Positions 25,714 through 34,102 of a stretch of 64,000 nt of DNA are shown in pieces. The translations under genes were made by a program, and so were the position numbers. This stretch comes from Mesorhizobium sp. YC-39. GTDB lineage: Bacteria; Pseudomonadota; Alphaproteobacteria; Rhizobiales; Rhizobiaceae. The stretch spans positions 1,860,001-1,924,000 of the forward strand of contig NZ_JAOWPS010000001.1 in assembly GCF_025753795.1 (NCBI RefSeq). The letters are read 5' to 3'. Position 1 is the stretch's first letter; each line of letters begins with the position of its first letter. The notes under the pieces were generated by a model, which worked only from the letters and a program-made list of their open reading frames with translations, did not search any database and was not told where the DNA came from.

Positions 25714-25986
25714 CCAATAGTCTCCCGTGTCTGGTTTCAGGCCTGTGGTTGCGAGCCGCCCGGTCGTCGTTCGGCCCGCCGATGCTTCTGGCCGGATTTC
25801 CGCCGGACCGCAACCTTTGGACACCCCGGCCGGAGCAATTCTTGTTACAGGAAAGCGATCTGGAGAACGATAATATCTCATATAAATATAACATTATCAC
25901 AAAGACTTTGATGTGATTGCGATTTTCTGTGTTATAATCCCTGTGAGGAATTCGAGGCGCACAGGGTCGCCCGGAGAAAGCTGCGC
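25714..25986. promoter_or_regulatory. Divergent promoter region of fba and eryR
   Basis: This 273-bp gap contains an AT-rich stretch (about 25870-25945) unlike its surroundings. A perfect TATAAT at 25933-25938 probably forms the -10 box for eryR on the plus strand. No convincing -35 is visible at 17 bp, which would fit an activator- or repressor-modulated promoter. The fba promoter on the other strand is not resolved. Confidence 0.45.
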
Positions 25987-26757
25987 ATGAAGAGCGACGG
26001 CCGGCGGCAAGGCATCATGGACTTTCTGATGGACGCGGGAACGGCGAGTGTCGACGACCTTGCCTCGCGTTTCGGCGTGTCGAAGATGACCGTTCATCGC
26101 GACCTCGACGAGCTCGAGGAAAGCGGCTTCCTGCGCAAGGTGCGTGGTGGGGCTTCGATCCAGCCGAGCGGCCTGTTCGAGAGCGATTTTCGCTACCGCC
26201 AGAAACAGGCAGGCGAAGAGAAGAGACGCCTGGCCGTAGCGGCGGTGATGATGATCGAGCCGGGCCAGACGGTGATCATCGATGACGGTTCGACGGCGGG
26301 CGGCATTGCTGGATATTTGGCCGATCTGCGCCCGCTGACGGTGATTTCCAACAATCTGGCCGTCATCCAGGAGCTGGCCGGCGTCGGCGGCATCACGCTG
26401 ATCGCGCTCGGCGGCCAGTACAGCAAGAAGTTCCACGGCTTTTTCGGCCTGCTTGCCGAGGACACGTTGAAGTCGCTGCGCGCCGATGTGGCCTTCCTGT
26501 CGTCATCGGCCATCCACGGCGCCTCCGCCTTCCATCAGGACCAGGAAGTGGTCCAGACCAAGCGTCTGATGATGGCCGCCGCGGCGCGCAAATATCTGCT
26601 GGTCGATCACGGCAAGTTCGGTCGCACGGCGCTGCATTTCCTGACCGATCTCAAGGCGTTTGACACCGTCTTTACCGGTCGCCAACTGGAGCCGCCCATG
26701 CGCGAGGCGCTGGATGCCGCCGGCGTTTCGCTAACGATTGTCGACAACAAGGACTAG
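25987..26757 (+). CDS. eryR: DeoR-family regulator of the erythritol locus
   Basis: A 256-residue DeoR repressor. The N-terminal helix-turn-helix is at about 8-60 (DDLASRFGVSKMTVHRDLDELEESGFLRKVRGGA). The C-terminal effector domain has IDDGSTAGGIAGYL and ALGGQYSKKFHGFFG, which would bind a sugar phosphate. It starts a plus-strand unit with tpiB and rpiB, the arrangement described for eryR in rhizobia. It therefore probably represses the lower part of the pathway and responds to a tetrose phosphate. Confidence 0.85.
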   Translation: MKSDGRRQGIMDFLMDAGTASVDDLASRFGVSKMTVHRDLDELEESGFLRKVRGGASIQPSGLFESDFRYRQKQAGEEKRRLAVAAVMMIEPGQTVIIDDGSTAGGIAGYLADLRPLTVISNNLAVIQELAGVGGITLIALGGQYSKKFHGFFGLLAEDTLKSLRADVAFLSSSAIHGASAFHQDQEVVQTKRLMMAAAARKYLLVDHGKFGRTALHFLTDLKAFDTVFTGRQLEPPMREALDAAGVSLTIVDNKD

Positions 26758-26777
26758 GATCAGGGAGTGAGAGACGC

Positions 26778-27536
26778 GTGGTTTACTGGGTCGGTACAAG
26801 CTGGAAGATGAACAAGACGCTCGCTGAAGCGCTGGCCTTCGCTGAAGCACTGGCCGGCTTCGTGCCGGGCTTCGACGATCGTATCCAGCCGTTCGTCATT
26901 CCGCCGTTCACGGCGGTCCGCGAGGTCAAGCGGGCGCTCTCGCCGACGCGGATCAAGGTCGGCGCCCAGAACATGCACTGGGCAGACGCCGGCGCCTGGA
27001 CCGGCGAGATATCGCCGGTGATGCTGACCGATTGCGGGCTCGACCTCGTCGAACTTGGCCACAGCGAACGGCGCGAGCATTTCGGCGAGACCGACCATGC
27101 CGTCGGCCTGAAAACCGCGGCGGCGGTAAAGCATGGTTTGATACCGTTGATCTGCGTCGGCGAGACGCTGGCCGAACGCGAGAGCGGCAAGGCTGAAGCC
27201 GTGCTGATCGCGCAGGTGCAAGGCGCGCTGCAATTCCTCGAAGGCGTGGCAAAGGGAGAAAAAATCCTGTTCGCCTATGAGCCGGTCTGGGCGATCGGCG
27301 ACAAGGGCATTCCGGCCAGTTCCGACTATGCCGACAGGCAGCAGGCGCTGATCAAGCAGGTCGCCGCTGATCTGCTCCCCGCCACACCGCCGGTGCTCTA
27401 TGGCGGCAGCGTCAATCCAGGCAATGCCGCCGAACTGATCGGCCAGCCGCATGTCGACGGCCTGTTCATCGGCCGCTCCGCCTGGCAGGCGGAAGGTTAC
27501 ATCGACATCCTCCAACGCGCCTCGGCGGCGATCTGA
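26778..27536 (+). CDS. tpiB: Triosephosphate-isomerase paralogue, L-erythrulose 1-phosphate isomerase (TpiB/EryH)
   Basis: A 252-residue TIM-family isomerase starting at a GTG (26778). All catalytic residues are present: Lys in SWKMNKT, His in GHSERRE, Glu in AYEPVWAIG, and the phosphate loop GGSVNPGNA. The N-terminus is divergent from housekeeping TpiA. In rhizobia and Brucella this second enzyme converts L-erythrulose 1-phosphate to D-erythrulose 4-phosphate. It lies between eryR and rpiB. In this window it would serve both erythritol and the neighbouring D-apiose route, which ends at the same L-erythrulose 1-phosphate. Confidence 0.88.
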   Translation: MVYWVGTSWKMNKTLAEALAFAEALAGFVPGFDDRIQPFVIPPFTAVREVKRALSPTRIKVGAQNMHWADAGAWTGEISPVMLTDCGLDLVELGHSERREHFGETDHAVGLKTAAAVKHGLIPLICVGETLAERESGKAEAVLIAQVQGALQFLEGVAKGEKILFAYEPVWAIGDKGIPASSDYADRQQALIKQVAADLLPATPPVLYGGSVNPGNAAELIGQPHVDGLFIGRSAWQAEGYIDILQRASAAI

Positions 27537-27571
27537 ATCAATCGAAATCTCATTCAAGGAAGGACACGACC

Positions 27572-28015
27572 ATGAAAATAGCCATTGGAGCCGACAGCGC
27601 CGGCAAGCCGCTGCTCGACATCATCGCCGCCCATCTCGCCACCAAGCCCGGCCTCACCGTCAGCGATCTCAGCCAGGCCGGCTACTATGCCGACCTGTCG
27701 CAGAAGCTCGCCCAGACGATCGTCGATGGCGAGAACGATCGCGGCATCCTGTTTTGCGGCACCGGCATCGGTGTCTCGATTTCGGCCAACAAGGTGCCGG
27801 GCATCCGCGCAGCACTCACCCACGACACCTATTCGGCCGAACGCGCGGCGAAATCCAACAATGCGCAGATCATCACCATGGGCGCCCGCGTCATCGGTCC
27901 GGAACTGGCCAAGGCGATCGTCGACACCTGGCTGGCCTCGGAGTTCGACGAAAAGGGGCCTTCGGCCGGCAACGTCCAGGCAATCAATAAGCTTGATGCG
28001 GCGAAAGCAGGCTAG
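27572..28015 (+). CDS. rpiB: RpiB-type D-erythrulose 4-phosphate isomerase (EryI)
   Basis: A 147-residue LacAB/RpiB family isomerase with a good ribosome site (AAGGA). [11 protein letters not shown] at the N-terminus and the catalytic Cys in [15 protein letters not shown] near residue 65 are present, with [26 protein letters not shown] following. RpiB enzymes interconvert ribose and ribulose 5-phosphates. The ery-linked copy converts D-erythrulose 4-phosphate to D-erythrose 4-phosphate, the exit to the pentose phosphate pathway. It is 35 bp behind tpiB in the eryR unit. Confidence 0.88.
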   Translation: MKIAIGADSAGKPLLDIIAAHLATKPGLTVSDLSQAGYYADLSQKLAQTIVDGENDRGILFCGTGIGVSISANKVPGIRAALTHDTYSAERAAKSNNAQIITMGARVIGPELAKAIVDTWLASEFDEKGPSAGNVQAINKLDAAKAG

Positions 28016-28072
28016 AGCATCGGACCCAAAGCCGGGTAATGATTTTGGGAAATTCTGACTTTCAAACAATAA

Positions 28073-28104
28073 GTTAGAGCGGCAGGCTGATTCTTCGCTC
28101 TAAC
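28073..28104. repeat. Palindromic intergenic element between convergent rpiB and dhaL
   Basis: GTTAGAGCG (28073-28081) and CGCTCTAAC (28096-28104) form a perfect 9-bp stem that includes the dhaL stop codon (28100-28102). A related TAGAGC start lies at 28014. The TAGAGC style also appears in the insert of the FMN riboswitch (30450-30493), so these look like members of one dispersed short repeat family. It could act as a bidirectional terminator. Confidence 0.45.
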
Positions 28105-28738
28105 CAAGGCTGTTCCGCATCGCACCGATGACGGTGACGGCCGACGCCGCGCCTGGATCCATATGCCCAAGCGACCGCTCGCCGAGCCGCGACGAGCGCC
28201 CCTTCGAAGCGATCATGTTCTTGGTCGCCTCGGCGCCGCGCTCAGCCGCTTCGAGTGCCGCACTAAAGCTCTCGGCTAGCGTCTTGCCGGCGGTATGCGC
28301 GGCGGCCGCCGCTTCGGCCGCTGGCTGCCAGGCGTCGACCATCGTCTTTTCGCCGATCTCAGCCTTGCCGCGATCCCTGATGCCTTGCGCCATCGCCTGG
28401 ACCATGGCGACCACATCAGCGTCCGTCAGCACCGCCTTGCCCTTGACGGCGGCAGCGCCGCGCATGAACGCTGTCGCGTAGAGCGGGCCTGACGAGGCAC
28501 CGACGGCATTGAGGAACGATTTCGCCGCCGTGTTGAGCAATGCCGTCGGTTCGATCGCCGAAAGGTCGAGTGCGGCCAGCGCATCACGCACAGCACCGAA
28601 GCCGAGCGCCATGGCGATGCCGTGGTCGGCGTCGCCGATGACGCCGTCGAGCTGACAAAGCCGGTCCTTGTCGGCCTCGATCGCCACCGCGATTTCATCG
28701 AACATTGTTTTCAGGCGAGCCGTGTCTATCACAGTCAT
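28100..28738 (-). CDS. dhaL: Dihydroxyacetone/L-erythrulose kinase, nucleotide-binding subunit (DhaL family)
   Basis: A 212-residue DhaL protein. LDGVIGDADHGIAMALGFGAV carries the Asp cluster that binds ADP and magnesium; GEKTMVDAWQPA and SRLGERSLGHMDPGAASAV are the other family motifs. It follows dhaK after 10 bp in the same minus-strand unit. No PTS-type DhaM is in the window, so whether the pair uses phosphoprotein or ATP cannot be judged here. Beside C4-sugar genes, L-erythrulose is as likely a substrate as dihydroxyacetone. Confidence 0.87.
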   Translation of the reverse strand: MTVIDTARLKTMFDEIAVAIEADKDRLCQLDGVIGDADHGIAMALGFGAVRDALAALDLSAIEPTALLNTAAKSFLNAVGASSGPLYATAFMRGAAAVKGKAVLTDADVVAMVQAMAQGIRDRGKAEIGEKTMVDAWQPAAEAAAAAHTAGKTLAESFSAALEAAERGAEATKNMIASKGRSSRLGERSLGHMDPGAASAVTVIGAMRNSLG

Positions 28739-28748
28739 GGAACTGCTC

Positions 28749-29762
28749 TCAGCCGGCGCGGAACATGGCGCAGTCGCAAGGGTGGTCGAGCATGGTCTGC
28801 AATTCGCCGTCGAGATGCATCAGCGTCACCGAAGCGCCGGCCATCTCCAGCGAAGTGCAGTAGTTGCCGACCCAGGTCGCATGGATGGAAACGCCGATGT
28901 CGTCGAGCCTCTGCTTGACGCGCCGGTTCACGATGTAGAGCTCCATCAGCGGTGTCGAACCGAGCGAGTTGACGAGCACCGCGACCTTGTCGCCGCGTGC
29001 CGGCGCCATCTCGTCGAGGATGTTGTCCAGCATCTCGTCGGTGATCTCGTCGGCGGTCTTGAGCTTGCCGCGCGCGATGCCGGGTTCGCCATGGATGCCC
29101 ATGCCGATCTCCATTTCGTCTTCGCCGATCTCGAAATTCGGTCGGCGGGTCTGCGGCAGCGAGCAGGGCGACAGCGCCACGCCCATGGTGAAAGTGTGGT
29201 CGTTGGCTTTTTTGGCGATGCGCTCGCATTCGTCGAAGGACAGCATCCGGTCGCAGGCTGCACCGGCCGCCTTGAAGATGAAGAAATTGCCGGCGACGCC
29301 ACGCCGCTTCTGCCGCTGGTCGCGCGGTGCCGAGGCGACATCGTCGGTGCTCAGCACCGTGCGCACCTCGATGTCGTCCATTGCTGCCATCTCGGCCGCC
29401 ATGTCGAAATTCATAACGTCGCCGGCATAGTTGCCATACATGAACAGCACGCCAGCACCGGCGCTCACCGCCTTGGCGCATTCGAGGATCGGGTCCGGCG
29501 GCGGCGAGGCAAAGACGTTGCCTATTGCCGCCGCGTCCGCCAGTCCCTTGCCGACAAAGCCGAGAAAGGTCGGTTCGTGACCCGAACCACCGCCGATGAC
29601 GAGGCCGACCTTGCCGGGGCGCCGGCCGTCGCGGGCGATGATAGAGCGCGGGCTGCCGTCCACGCTCTTGAGGTGGCGGGGATGCGCGGCGAGAATCCCT
29701 TCCAACATCTCGTCGACGGAACGGTTGCCGTCGTTGATGATCTTCTTGGTCTGCACCGGCAT
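28749..29762 (-). CDS. dhaK: Dihydroxyacetone/L-erythrulose kinase, substrate-binding subunit (DhaK family)
   Basis: A 337-residue DhaK protein. GLVIGGGSGHEPTFLGFVG and GNYAGDVMNFDMA form the substrate site, and GMGIHGEPG holds the histidine that binds the ketose covalently. The start at 29762 (MPVQTKKIIND) is typical, although GGGAGG abuts the ATG. The frame extends to 29816. Related DhaK-type enzymes have been assigned as L-erythrulose kinases in threitol, erythritol and apionate routes; here the neighbours are the ery and apiose genes. It is probably co-transcribed with the riboswitch-controlled lumazine synthase gene 69 bp upstream. Confidence 0.88.
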   Translation of the reverse strand: MPVQTKKIINDGNRSVDEMLEGILAAHPRHLKSVDGSPRSIIARDGRRPGKVGLVIGGGSGHEPTFLGFVGKGLADAAAIGNVFASPPPDPILECAKAVSAGAGVLFMYGNYAGDVMNFDMAAEMAAMDDIEVRTVLSTDDVASAPRDQRQKRRGVAGNFFIFKAAGAACDRMLSFDECERIAKKANDHTFTMGVALSPCSLPQTRRPNFEIGEDEMEIGMGIHGEPGIARGKLKTADEITDEMLDNILDEMAPARGDKVAVLVNSLGSTPLMELYIVNRRVKQRLDDIGVSIHATWVGNYCTSLEMAGASVTLMHLDGELQTMLDHPCDCAMFRAG

Positions 29763-29831
29763 CCTCCCGAACTCGGCATTTTCGCAAATACTACCGTGTG
29801 TTATCGCGATTGCCACCCGGCTGGGGACATT

Positions 29832-30593
<762 letters not shown>

Positions 30594-30629
30594 ATTAACG
30601 GCGTTGTATGGAAGGGCAGGGCGCTGCTG

Positions 30630-31964
30630 TCAACCGCCGAGGCCGTCGCGGATGGCCGAGAAATAGCGGTCGGTTCCGACCTGCCCGCCCTTCAGCGCGA
30701 CCTCCAGCCCGTCGATCGCCTTGATGCGAGAATACGCGACGCACAGCGGCGAGCCCGGCGATGCCGGCAGCGGCATCCTGACCGTCAGCGCATCGACGCC
30801 CAGCTGGCCGAGCGCGTGGCTCGACGTATCGCCGCCGGCGATGACCACGCGCTTCAAGCTCTGTTCGATCGTCAGTTCGCGCAGCAGCGCGCCGAGGCCG
30901 CGGCCAAGCTTGTGGCGCGCGCCTTCCTGCTGGTCGATCTCGCCGCCTCGGTCGGCGGTCGGGCCAAGCGCCGTATAGAGGACGACGCTGCGCCCGGCCT
31001 GCAGGCTGGCGCGGCCGCTTGCTGCCGCGAGCGCGATCGCCTGTTCGGAAGTCTCGGAGACCAGTTCGACCGGATCGACCTCGATGCCGTCGAAACCATC
31101 GGTCAGGGCATGGCGGATCTGTCTTTCGGTGGTCGGCGAACAACTGCCCGACACCACCGCGATGCGATCGGCGGCGCCCGGTGGTGAGAATCCTGATCCG
31201 GTGCTCACGGTCTCATTCGACGCCCATTCGGCGAGCAATGCATACTCGATCCCGGACGATCCGACGACGAAGGAGCCGCCAGCCCTGCGGGCGCGCCAGA
31301 TCTCCTTGCCGGCCAGTGCCTGGGTCTCCCGGCTGTCGACGTCGACAAGCACGATGGCCGCGCCATTCTCGACCAGGCGATCAAACGCCTGCGATCGCGA
31401 GGCGGACTGCAGCGTCGCCAGATCAAGCAATCCCGAGGCGAGCCCGGTCTGCCGCGACAGATGCACCAAAAGGTCGGATTCATCCATCGGCGTCGTCGGG
31501 TGGCGGCTCATCACCGGATGGCGGTCGATGCGGAAATATTGGTCGCGATAGGCGGCGAAGAGATGGCCGAAGGCGGTGTAGCGCTTGAGCTGTGGTGCGC
31601 CGACCAGCAGCGGCACGCTGTCCTGCCTGAAGACCTCGCGGCCGATCTCGATCGCCCGTCCGATGCTGCCGATCGTCGGGCTGGAATCGAAGGTCGAGCA
31701 GACCTTGTAGTGGCAGATTTCGGCGTTGAGCGTCTTCAGCCAGCCGAAGGCATGCTTGAGATGCGTGTCCATCCATTGCGGCGTCTCGCTGCGGCTGGTG
31801 CCGGCCAGACCCACGGCGCGGCAATGCGCGAACCGCGCAAGCTGCGCCTCGTCCGGCTGACGCATGAACAGCACGGTCGGCACACCGCCGAGCTCCAGCG
31901 CCTCCATCACATCGGTCGAGCCGGTGAGGTCGTCGCCATAATAGCTGAGCAGCAGGTTTTGCAT
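30630..31964 (-). CDS. oiaK: 3-oxo-isoapionate kinase (OiaK-like, four-carbon acid sugar kinase/DUF1537 family)
   Basis: A 444-residue kinase from the ATG at 31964, 4 bp after the RuBisCO-like gene. The family motifs are present: YYGDDLTGSTDVMEAL (N-terminal substrate domain), KVCSTFDSSPTIGSIG, VVSGSCSPTTERQI and VIAGGDTSSHAL (nucleotide domain), and LKGGQVGTDRYF. The family phosphorylates four-carbon and branched acid sugars. Next to a RuBisCO-like protein and D-apionate enzymes, the best fit is 3-oxo-isoapionate to its 4-phosphate. A frame upstream to 32099 is rejected because it would overlap the neighbour. Confidence 0.85.
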   Translation of the reverse strand: MQNLLLSYYGDDLTGSTDVMEALELGGVPTVLFMRQPDEAQLARFAHCRAVGLAGTSRSETPQWMDTHLKHAFGWLKTLNAEICHYKVCSTFDSSPTIGSIGRAIEIGREVFRQDSVPLLVGAPQLKRYTAFGHLFAAYRDQYFRIDRHPVMSRHPTTPMDESDLLVHLSRQTGLASGLLDLATLQSASRSQAFDRLVENGAAIVLVDVDSRETQALAGKEIWRARRAGGSFVVGSSGIEYALLAEWASNETVSTGSGFSPPGAADRIAVVSGSCSPTTERQIRHALTDGFDGIEVDPVELVSETSEQAIALAAASGRASLQAGRSVVLYTALGPTADRGGEIDQQEGARHKLGRGLGALLRELTIEQSLKRVVIAGGDTSSHALGQLGVDALTVRMPLPASPGSPLCVAYSRIKAIDGLEVALKGGQVGTDRYFSAIRDGLGG

Positions 31965-31968
31965 GGTG

Positions 31969-33219
31969 TCAGGCCGCCTTGCTGTCGCCGAACTTCTCGA
32001 TCGAGCGTGCCAGCTCGACATGGCTCTTGGAGAAATCCTCGAGCGGGATGTCCTCGACCGCCGCCTGCCAGGCCTGCTGCACGGCGCGCACACCGGCACC
32101 CGGCCCGTCCGGATGGCTGACGATGCCGCCGCCGCAGAGATAGAGCAGATCGACCGTCCGACCGGTTCTCTGATAGGTTTCCGGCGCCTGTCCGCCCCAC
32201 TGGCCCGACCCCGCCACTGGCAGGGCGCAATCTGTCGGCGAGAACAGCGGCGTCGTCACCGCCTCGAAGGAGCGGACGAAGGAGTCGTCCGGCTCCCAGT
32301 ATTTCGAGGCGATGCCGTTGATCTGGAACTGGTCGACGCCGAGCAGCCGCCAGAATTGCTGCCAGACCTTGAAATCCATGCCGAGGCCGGGGTGGCGGGT
32401 CAGGATATCCCAGCCGTTGCGATGGGCGTGCAGCACCAGGCTGGAGCGCTTCCTCAGGAACGCCATGCCGCCGAACCCGATCGAATTGATGTTGACCACA
32501 GCGCAATTGCCGCCGGCCTTTGCCACCAGATCATGGTTGCGCATCATCTCGTCCGGATCGGCATGCGAGATGCCGAAGGCATACATCACCTTCTTGCCGG
32601 TCTTCTGCTCGTGGTTGAGGATCAGCGGCATGATCGCCTTCACCCGCTCCCCCAGTGGCGAATAGGCCGGGCTCATTAGCTTCTCGTCGTCCTTGATGAA
32701 ATCGACGCCGGCGGCGATCAGCTCGCCCACCATCTCGGCCGTCTCATGCGGCCTCAGACCCAGCGCCGGCTTGACGATGGTGCCGATGATCGGACGGCCC
32801 GCGACACCGGTCAGCCTGCGGCTGCCGGCAACGCCGAACTGCGGGCCGGGATGCGCGCCGCGATATTCGTCAGGCAGCTTCATGTCGACGATGCGGATGC
32901 CGGACAGGCCCCTGATCGAATAGGTGCCGCCGATGGCAATCGTCATCAGCGCCGAAAGGTCGGTGCCGATGGCATCGAAGGGAAAGGCGATGTCGACATC
33001 GGCGCGCTTGAACGGGCCGGGGCCGGCCTCGGGAATGGATGGCTGCTCGGCCTCGGGCAGGTGCCGGATCGCCAGCACGCGCGCCGCCACGCGTGCCTTG
33101 AGTTCCTCGGTCTCGCCCGGCAGCGCGACGAAGGTGCCGGTCGACTGGTCACTGGCGATCTTGGCCGCTAGCGCCTCGATGCTGCCTGAGGTCTCGATGC
33201 GATAGGTGAGGGTGATCAT
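31969..33219 (-). CDS. oiaX: RuBisCO-like protein, probable 3-oxo-isoapionate-4-phosphate decarboxylase (OiaX-type)
   Basis: A 416-residue type IV RuBisCO-like protein from the ATG at 33219. Aligned by eye to plant RuBisCO, Lys150 (GTIVKPALGL) matches Lys175, Lys176-Asp178-Glu179 (DFIKDDEK) match Lys201-Asp203-Glu204, His266-Arg267 match His294-Arg295, and Lys306 matches loop-6 Lys334. The metal and carbamate site is therefore intact. Linked to ApnO, ApnL, ApsD and a DUF1537 kinase it belongs to D-apiose catabolism. There it either decarboxylates 3-oxo-isoapionate 4-phosphate to L-erythrulose 1-phosphate, or acts as the transcarboxylase/hydrolase variant. The adjacent tpiB/rpiB favour the decarboxylase. 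It is not a carbon-fixing enzyme. Confidence 0.87.
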   Translation of the reverse strand: MITLTYRIETSGSIEALAAKIASDQSTGTFVALPGETEELKARVAARVLAIRHLPEAEQPSIPEAGPGPFKRADVDIAFPFDAIGTDLSALMTIAIGGTYSIRGLSGIRIVDMKLPDEYRGAHPGPQFGVAGSRRLTGVAGRPIIGTIVKPALGLRPHETAEMVGELIAAGVDFIKDDEKLMSPAYSPLGERVKAIMPLILNHEQKTGKKVMYAFGISHADPDEMMRNHDLVAKAGGNCAVVNINSIGFGGMAFLRKRSSLVLHAHRNGWDILTRHPGLGMDFKVWQQFWRLLGVDQFQINGIASKYWEPDDSFVRSFEAVTTPLFSPTDCALPVAGSGQWGGQAPETYQRTGRTVDLLYLCGGGIVSHPDGPGAGVRAVQQAWQAAVEDIPLEDFSKSHVELARSIEKFGDSKAA

Positions 33220-33274
33220 GATCCGTCGTCTCAGGTCGTGAGGAGTTCGAAAAAGGTTCCCTGATCTTCGAAAT

Positions 33275-33290
33275 CTGGTATAATGAGTAC
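33275..33290. promoter_or_regulatory. Putative operator of the apiose regulator (site 1)
   Basis: CTGGTATAATGAGTAC lies in the divergent gap between oiaX (minus) and the gntR-type gene (plus). It shares CTGGTATRATSAG with sites at 41511 and 42467, each upstream of another apiose transcription unit. The core GGTATA is the repeat recognised by NanR, a related GntR-family regulator. Confidence 0.65.
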
Positions 33291-33384
33291 ATAAGTATTG
33301 CAAGCGATATCCTGCCCGGCGGGCATTCCGGGAACCATGGCGGCAATGCTAAATAGACACCGGTCAAAGGAGTGATTCGCGACG

Positions 33385-34098
33385 ATGAACCGTTCGGAGC
33401 CGATCGTCCGGCGCAAGCTTTCCGACGAAGTCTTTGTCAGGCTGAAGCGCCTGATCACCAGTGGCGAATTGCAGCCGGGCGACGACATGCCGTCGGAGCG
33501 CGAGCTGATGGAGCGTTTCGAGGTAGGTCGGCCGGCAATCCGCGAGGCGATGCAGGCGCTGAGCAATATGGGGCTGGTGGCGATCTCGCACGGCGAGCGC
33601 GCCAAGGTGCTGCAATTGACTGCCAAGTCGATCATCAAGCAGGTCGACGGCGCGGCCAAGATCATCCTGTCGTCGTCGAAGGACACGCTGGAGCACCTCA
33701 AAAGCGCGCGCATCTTCTTCGAGCGCGGCATGGTCAAGGAGGCCGCCGAAAAGGCCACGGCAGAGGATGTGCAGCGGCTCAAGTTCACGGTCGCAGAACA
33801 GCACAGCGCGCGGGGGGATTCCGAGGCCTTCATCTCCGCCGACATGAAATTCCACACCCAGATCGCTGCCATTTCAGGCAACCCGATCTATGTCGCCGTC
33901 AGCGAGGCGATGCTGGGCTGGCTGAAGGAATATCACACCGAAATGCTGATCTGGACCGGCAAGGAAAAGTTTACGCTGACCGAGCACGAAGAGATCATCG
34001 ACCGCATCGAGAAGAGGGATGCGGACGGTGCCGAGAAGGCGATGATCAAGCACCTCGAACGCTCCCGCGCGCTCTATGTCATGAATGCCGACAAGTGA
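33385..34098 (+). CDS. GntR-family (FadR/NanR-like) regulator of the apiose genes
   Basis: A 237-residue regulator. The winged helix-turn-helix is at about 10-75 (SGELQPGDDMPSERELMERFEVGRPAIREAMQALSNMGLV). The C-terminal FCD domain contains DMKFHTQIAAISGNPIY and TLTEHEEIIDRIEKRD, whose Asp and His residues usually hold a metal and the effector. It is divergent from oiaX-oiaK and convergent with apnL (4-bp gap). A shared operator-like sequence precedes the three apiose transcription units, so it is probably their repressor, relieved by a pathway intermediate. Confidence 0.88.
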   Translation: MNRSEPIVRRKLSDEVFVRLKRLITSGELQPGDDMPSERELMERFEVGRPAIREAMQALSNMGLVAISHGERAKVLQLTAKSIIKQVDGAAKIILSSSKDTLEHLKSARIFFERGMVKEAAEKATAEDVQRLKFTVAEQHSARGDSEAFISADMKFHTQIAAISGNPIYVAVSEAMLGWLKEYHTEMLIWTGKEKFTLTEHEEIIDRIEKRDADGAEKAMIKHLERSRALYVMNADK

Positions 34099-34102
34099 CG
34101 GT

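Noticed and set aside
31969..33219. Carbon-fixing RuBisCO large subunit
   Set aside because: The sequence is far from forms I-III, has no small subunit or phosphoribulokinase nearby, and sits with D-apionate enzymes.
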